This document shows positions 24,344 through 25,004 of a DNA stretch of 25,004 nt, piece by piece. The notes below the pieces were generated by a model that did no database searches, was not told where the DNA came from, and worked only from the letters and a program-made list of their open reading frames with translations. Each line of letters starts with the position of its first letter. Position 1 is the first letter of the stretch. The position numbers were made by a program, and so were the translations under genes. Source of the stretch: Bacillota bacterium (GTDB lineage Bacteria; Bacillota; Clostridia; Lachnospirales; Lachnospiraceae); NCBI GenBank assembly GCA_023437365.1, contig JAEZGK010000034.1, positions 1-25,004 on the forward strand, read 5' to 3'.

Positions 24344-24542
24344 AAGAATTGCAACATAGAAATCAAACGAATGTTAGAATGCGTCGGGGGATTTCATGTC
24401 ACACCTCTTCTTCAACCTCCAACAGTTGCGCCCTACGATATCGGGCATGTCTGGAAGTGCAATACCTCTTGTGATATGGTTGTTACGCTGCAATAAGAAT
24501 AAATAAAAAAGGAGAACTGTCCCTTGTGGCAGGAGGATAAGG

Positions 24543-24752
24543 ATGAAAGACAGATTAAAAAGATTATATTGGAAAGCAGCCGTTACACGGCTGGACGGTG
24601 TCGGAGTCGTAGAAATTATATTAATCCTGGTCATTATTATTGGGTTGGTGCTGATCTTCAGAGATCAGATCGTTCAGATTATCTCGAAGGCATTTGATTC
24701 CATTAATAAAAACTCAGGCAGTATATCAGCGGATATACCACTTACTCCATAA
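24543..24752 (+). CDS. Flp1-like type IVb pilin
   Basis: The 69-residue protein has a basic leader, then LDG and VGVVE: cleavage after Gly19 would put Glu24 at mature position +5, the class IV prepilin rule. The hydrophobic helix VVEIILILVIIIGLVLIF follows, and the mature protein would be 50 residues, a normal Flp size. It would be the main subunit of the Tad pilus. GGAGG lies nine bases before ATG 24543. It is separated from tadC by 339 bases and so may be expressed at a different level from the machine genes. A prepilin peptidase and TadE/TadG-like genes are not in the window. Confidence 0.9.
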   Translation: MKDRLKRLYWKAAVTRLDGVGVVEIILILVIIIGLVLIFRDQIVQIISKAFDSINKNSGSISADIPLTP

Positions 24753-24817
24753 CAAACATCAAATCATTAAGCAAGGAACGAAGCCAAGGCTTGGGAAGAA
24801 TAAGAGAGAAGAAGAGT

Positions 24818-24850
24818 AAAATGAGAAAATGTAAAAATGAGAAAATGTAA
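24818..24850 (+). repeat. 16-bp direct repeat after the pilin gene
   Basis: ATGAGAAAATGTAA with flanking A repeats with a 16-base step (24821 and 24837). It is A-rich and without an evident role. Confidence 0.55.
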
Positions 24851-24924
24851 AAATAAGCGAATAAATAAGGTTAAGAAGATTAAACTGTACCCTTTGTCAA
24901 GGACATTTTTAAAATGAGAGGTAC

Positions 24925-25004
24925 CTACTTTTTAGACACCTTAACTTTAGCTGTTACCTTGATATAAGACAATGGATTGTGAGGTGCATCCGCATTTATG
25001 GACA
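24925..25004 (-). CDS. Partial reading frame entering from the right edge (C-terminus only)
   Basis: On the minus strand a frame open from the window edge ends with SINADAPHNPLSYIKVTAKVKVSKK and a TAG stop at 24925-24927. The lysine- and valine-rich end resembles the last strand of a secreted repeat protein, but 25 residues are too few for a family call. It points towards the pilin gene and would mark the end of the plus-strand tad genes seen here. The piece may also be chance. Confidence 0.3.
   Translation of the reverse strand, partial: SINADAPHNPLSYIKVTAKVKVSKK

Noticed and set aside
24886..25004. Insertion sequence end starting TGTACCC
   Set aside because: It looks vaguely like a transposon terminal repeat, but no partner repeat, target duplication or transposase is visible in the window.

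Overview
The window looks like chromosomal DNA of a motile, spore-forming anaerobic Firmicute, most likely a Lachnospiraceae member. This rests on strong GGAGG ribosome binding sites, sigma-A promoters, a T-box in front of metG, BofA and DUF2508 (YaaL-like) proteins, flagellin with FliS, and a Gram-positive type Tad pilus locus with a Flp1-like pilin. There are no rRNA or tRNA genes, no CRISPR array and no complete insertion sequence. Family names come from recognised motifs, since no searches could be run.

Layout. (1) 1-3142, minus strand: a three-domain S1 RNA-binding protein with a strong terminator, a nuclease-like protein with a C-terminal winged helix, and a membrane-anchored CAP/SCP protein. 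(2) 3280-4760: galE, whose 3' end is copied in a 49-bp tandem duplication, then an orphan promoter reading into a nested hairpin (possible small RNA). (3) 4761-6961, minus strand: a lipoprotein fusing DUF4846 to a CapA-like domain. (4) 7045-9501: tandem promoters, T-box leader and metG. (5) 9502-10110: a repeat-rich convergent gap with short direct repeats, a 230-bp foldback element and a 26-bp tandem array. (6) 10111-11883, minus strand: a DUF885 lipoprotein. (7) 12041-18349: a flagellar block with a possible sigma-28 promoter, a giant FliK-like protein, flagellin and FliS. (8) 18472-19522: a bidirectional terminator, an inverted DUF2508 gene, a hairpin-forming 34-bp repeat array and bofA. 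(9) 19524-24752: a Tad (type IVc) pilus operon in the order TadZ-like, TadA, TadB, TadC, Flp1 pilin. A partial reverse-strand reading frame enters at the right edge.

How the genes fit together. The flagellar block supplies filament subunit, its export chaperone and probably the hook-length or export-switch protein. The Tad block supplies the motor ATPase, two inner-membrane platform proteins, a polar-localisation-like protein without a visible P-loop, and a pilin. The least ordinary points are the Ig-like insertion in TadC, the P-loop-less TadZ, the four-hairpin spacer between tadC and the pilin gene, the 230-bp foldback element, the 34-bp hairpin array, and the orphan promoter with its nested hairpin.
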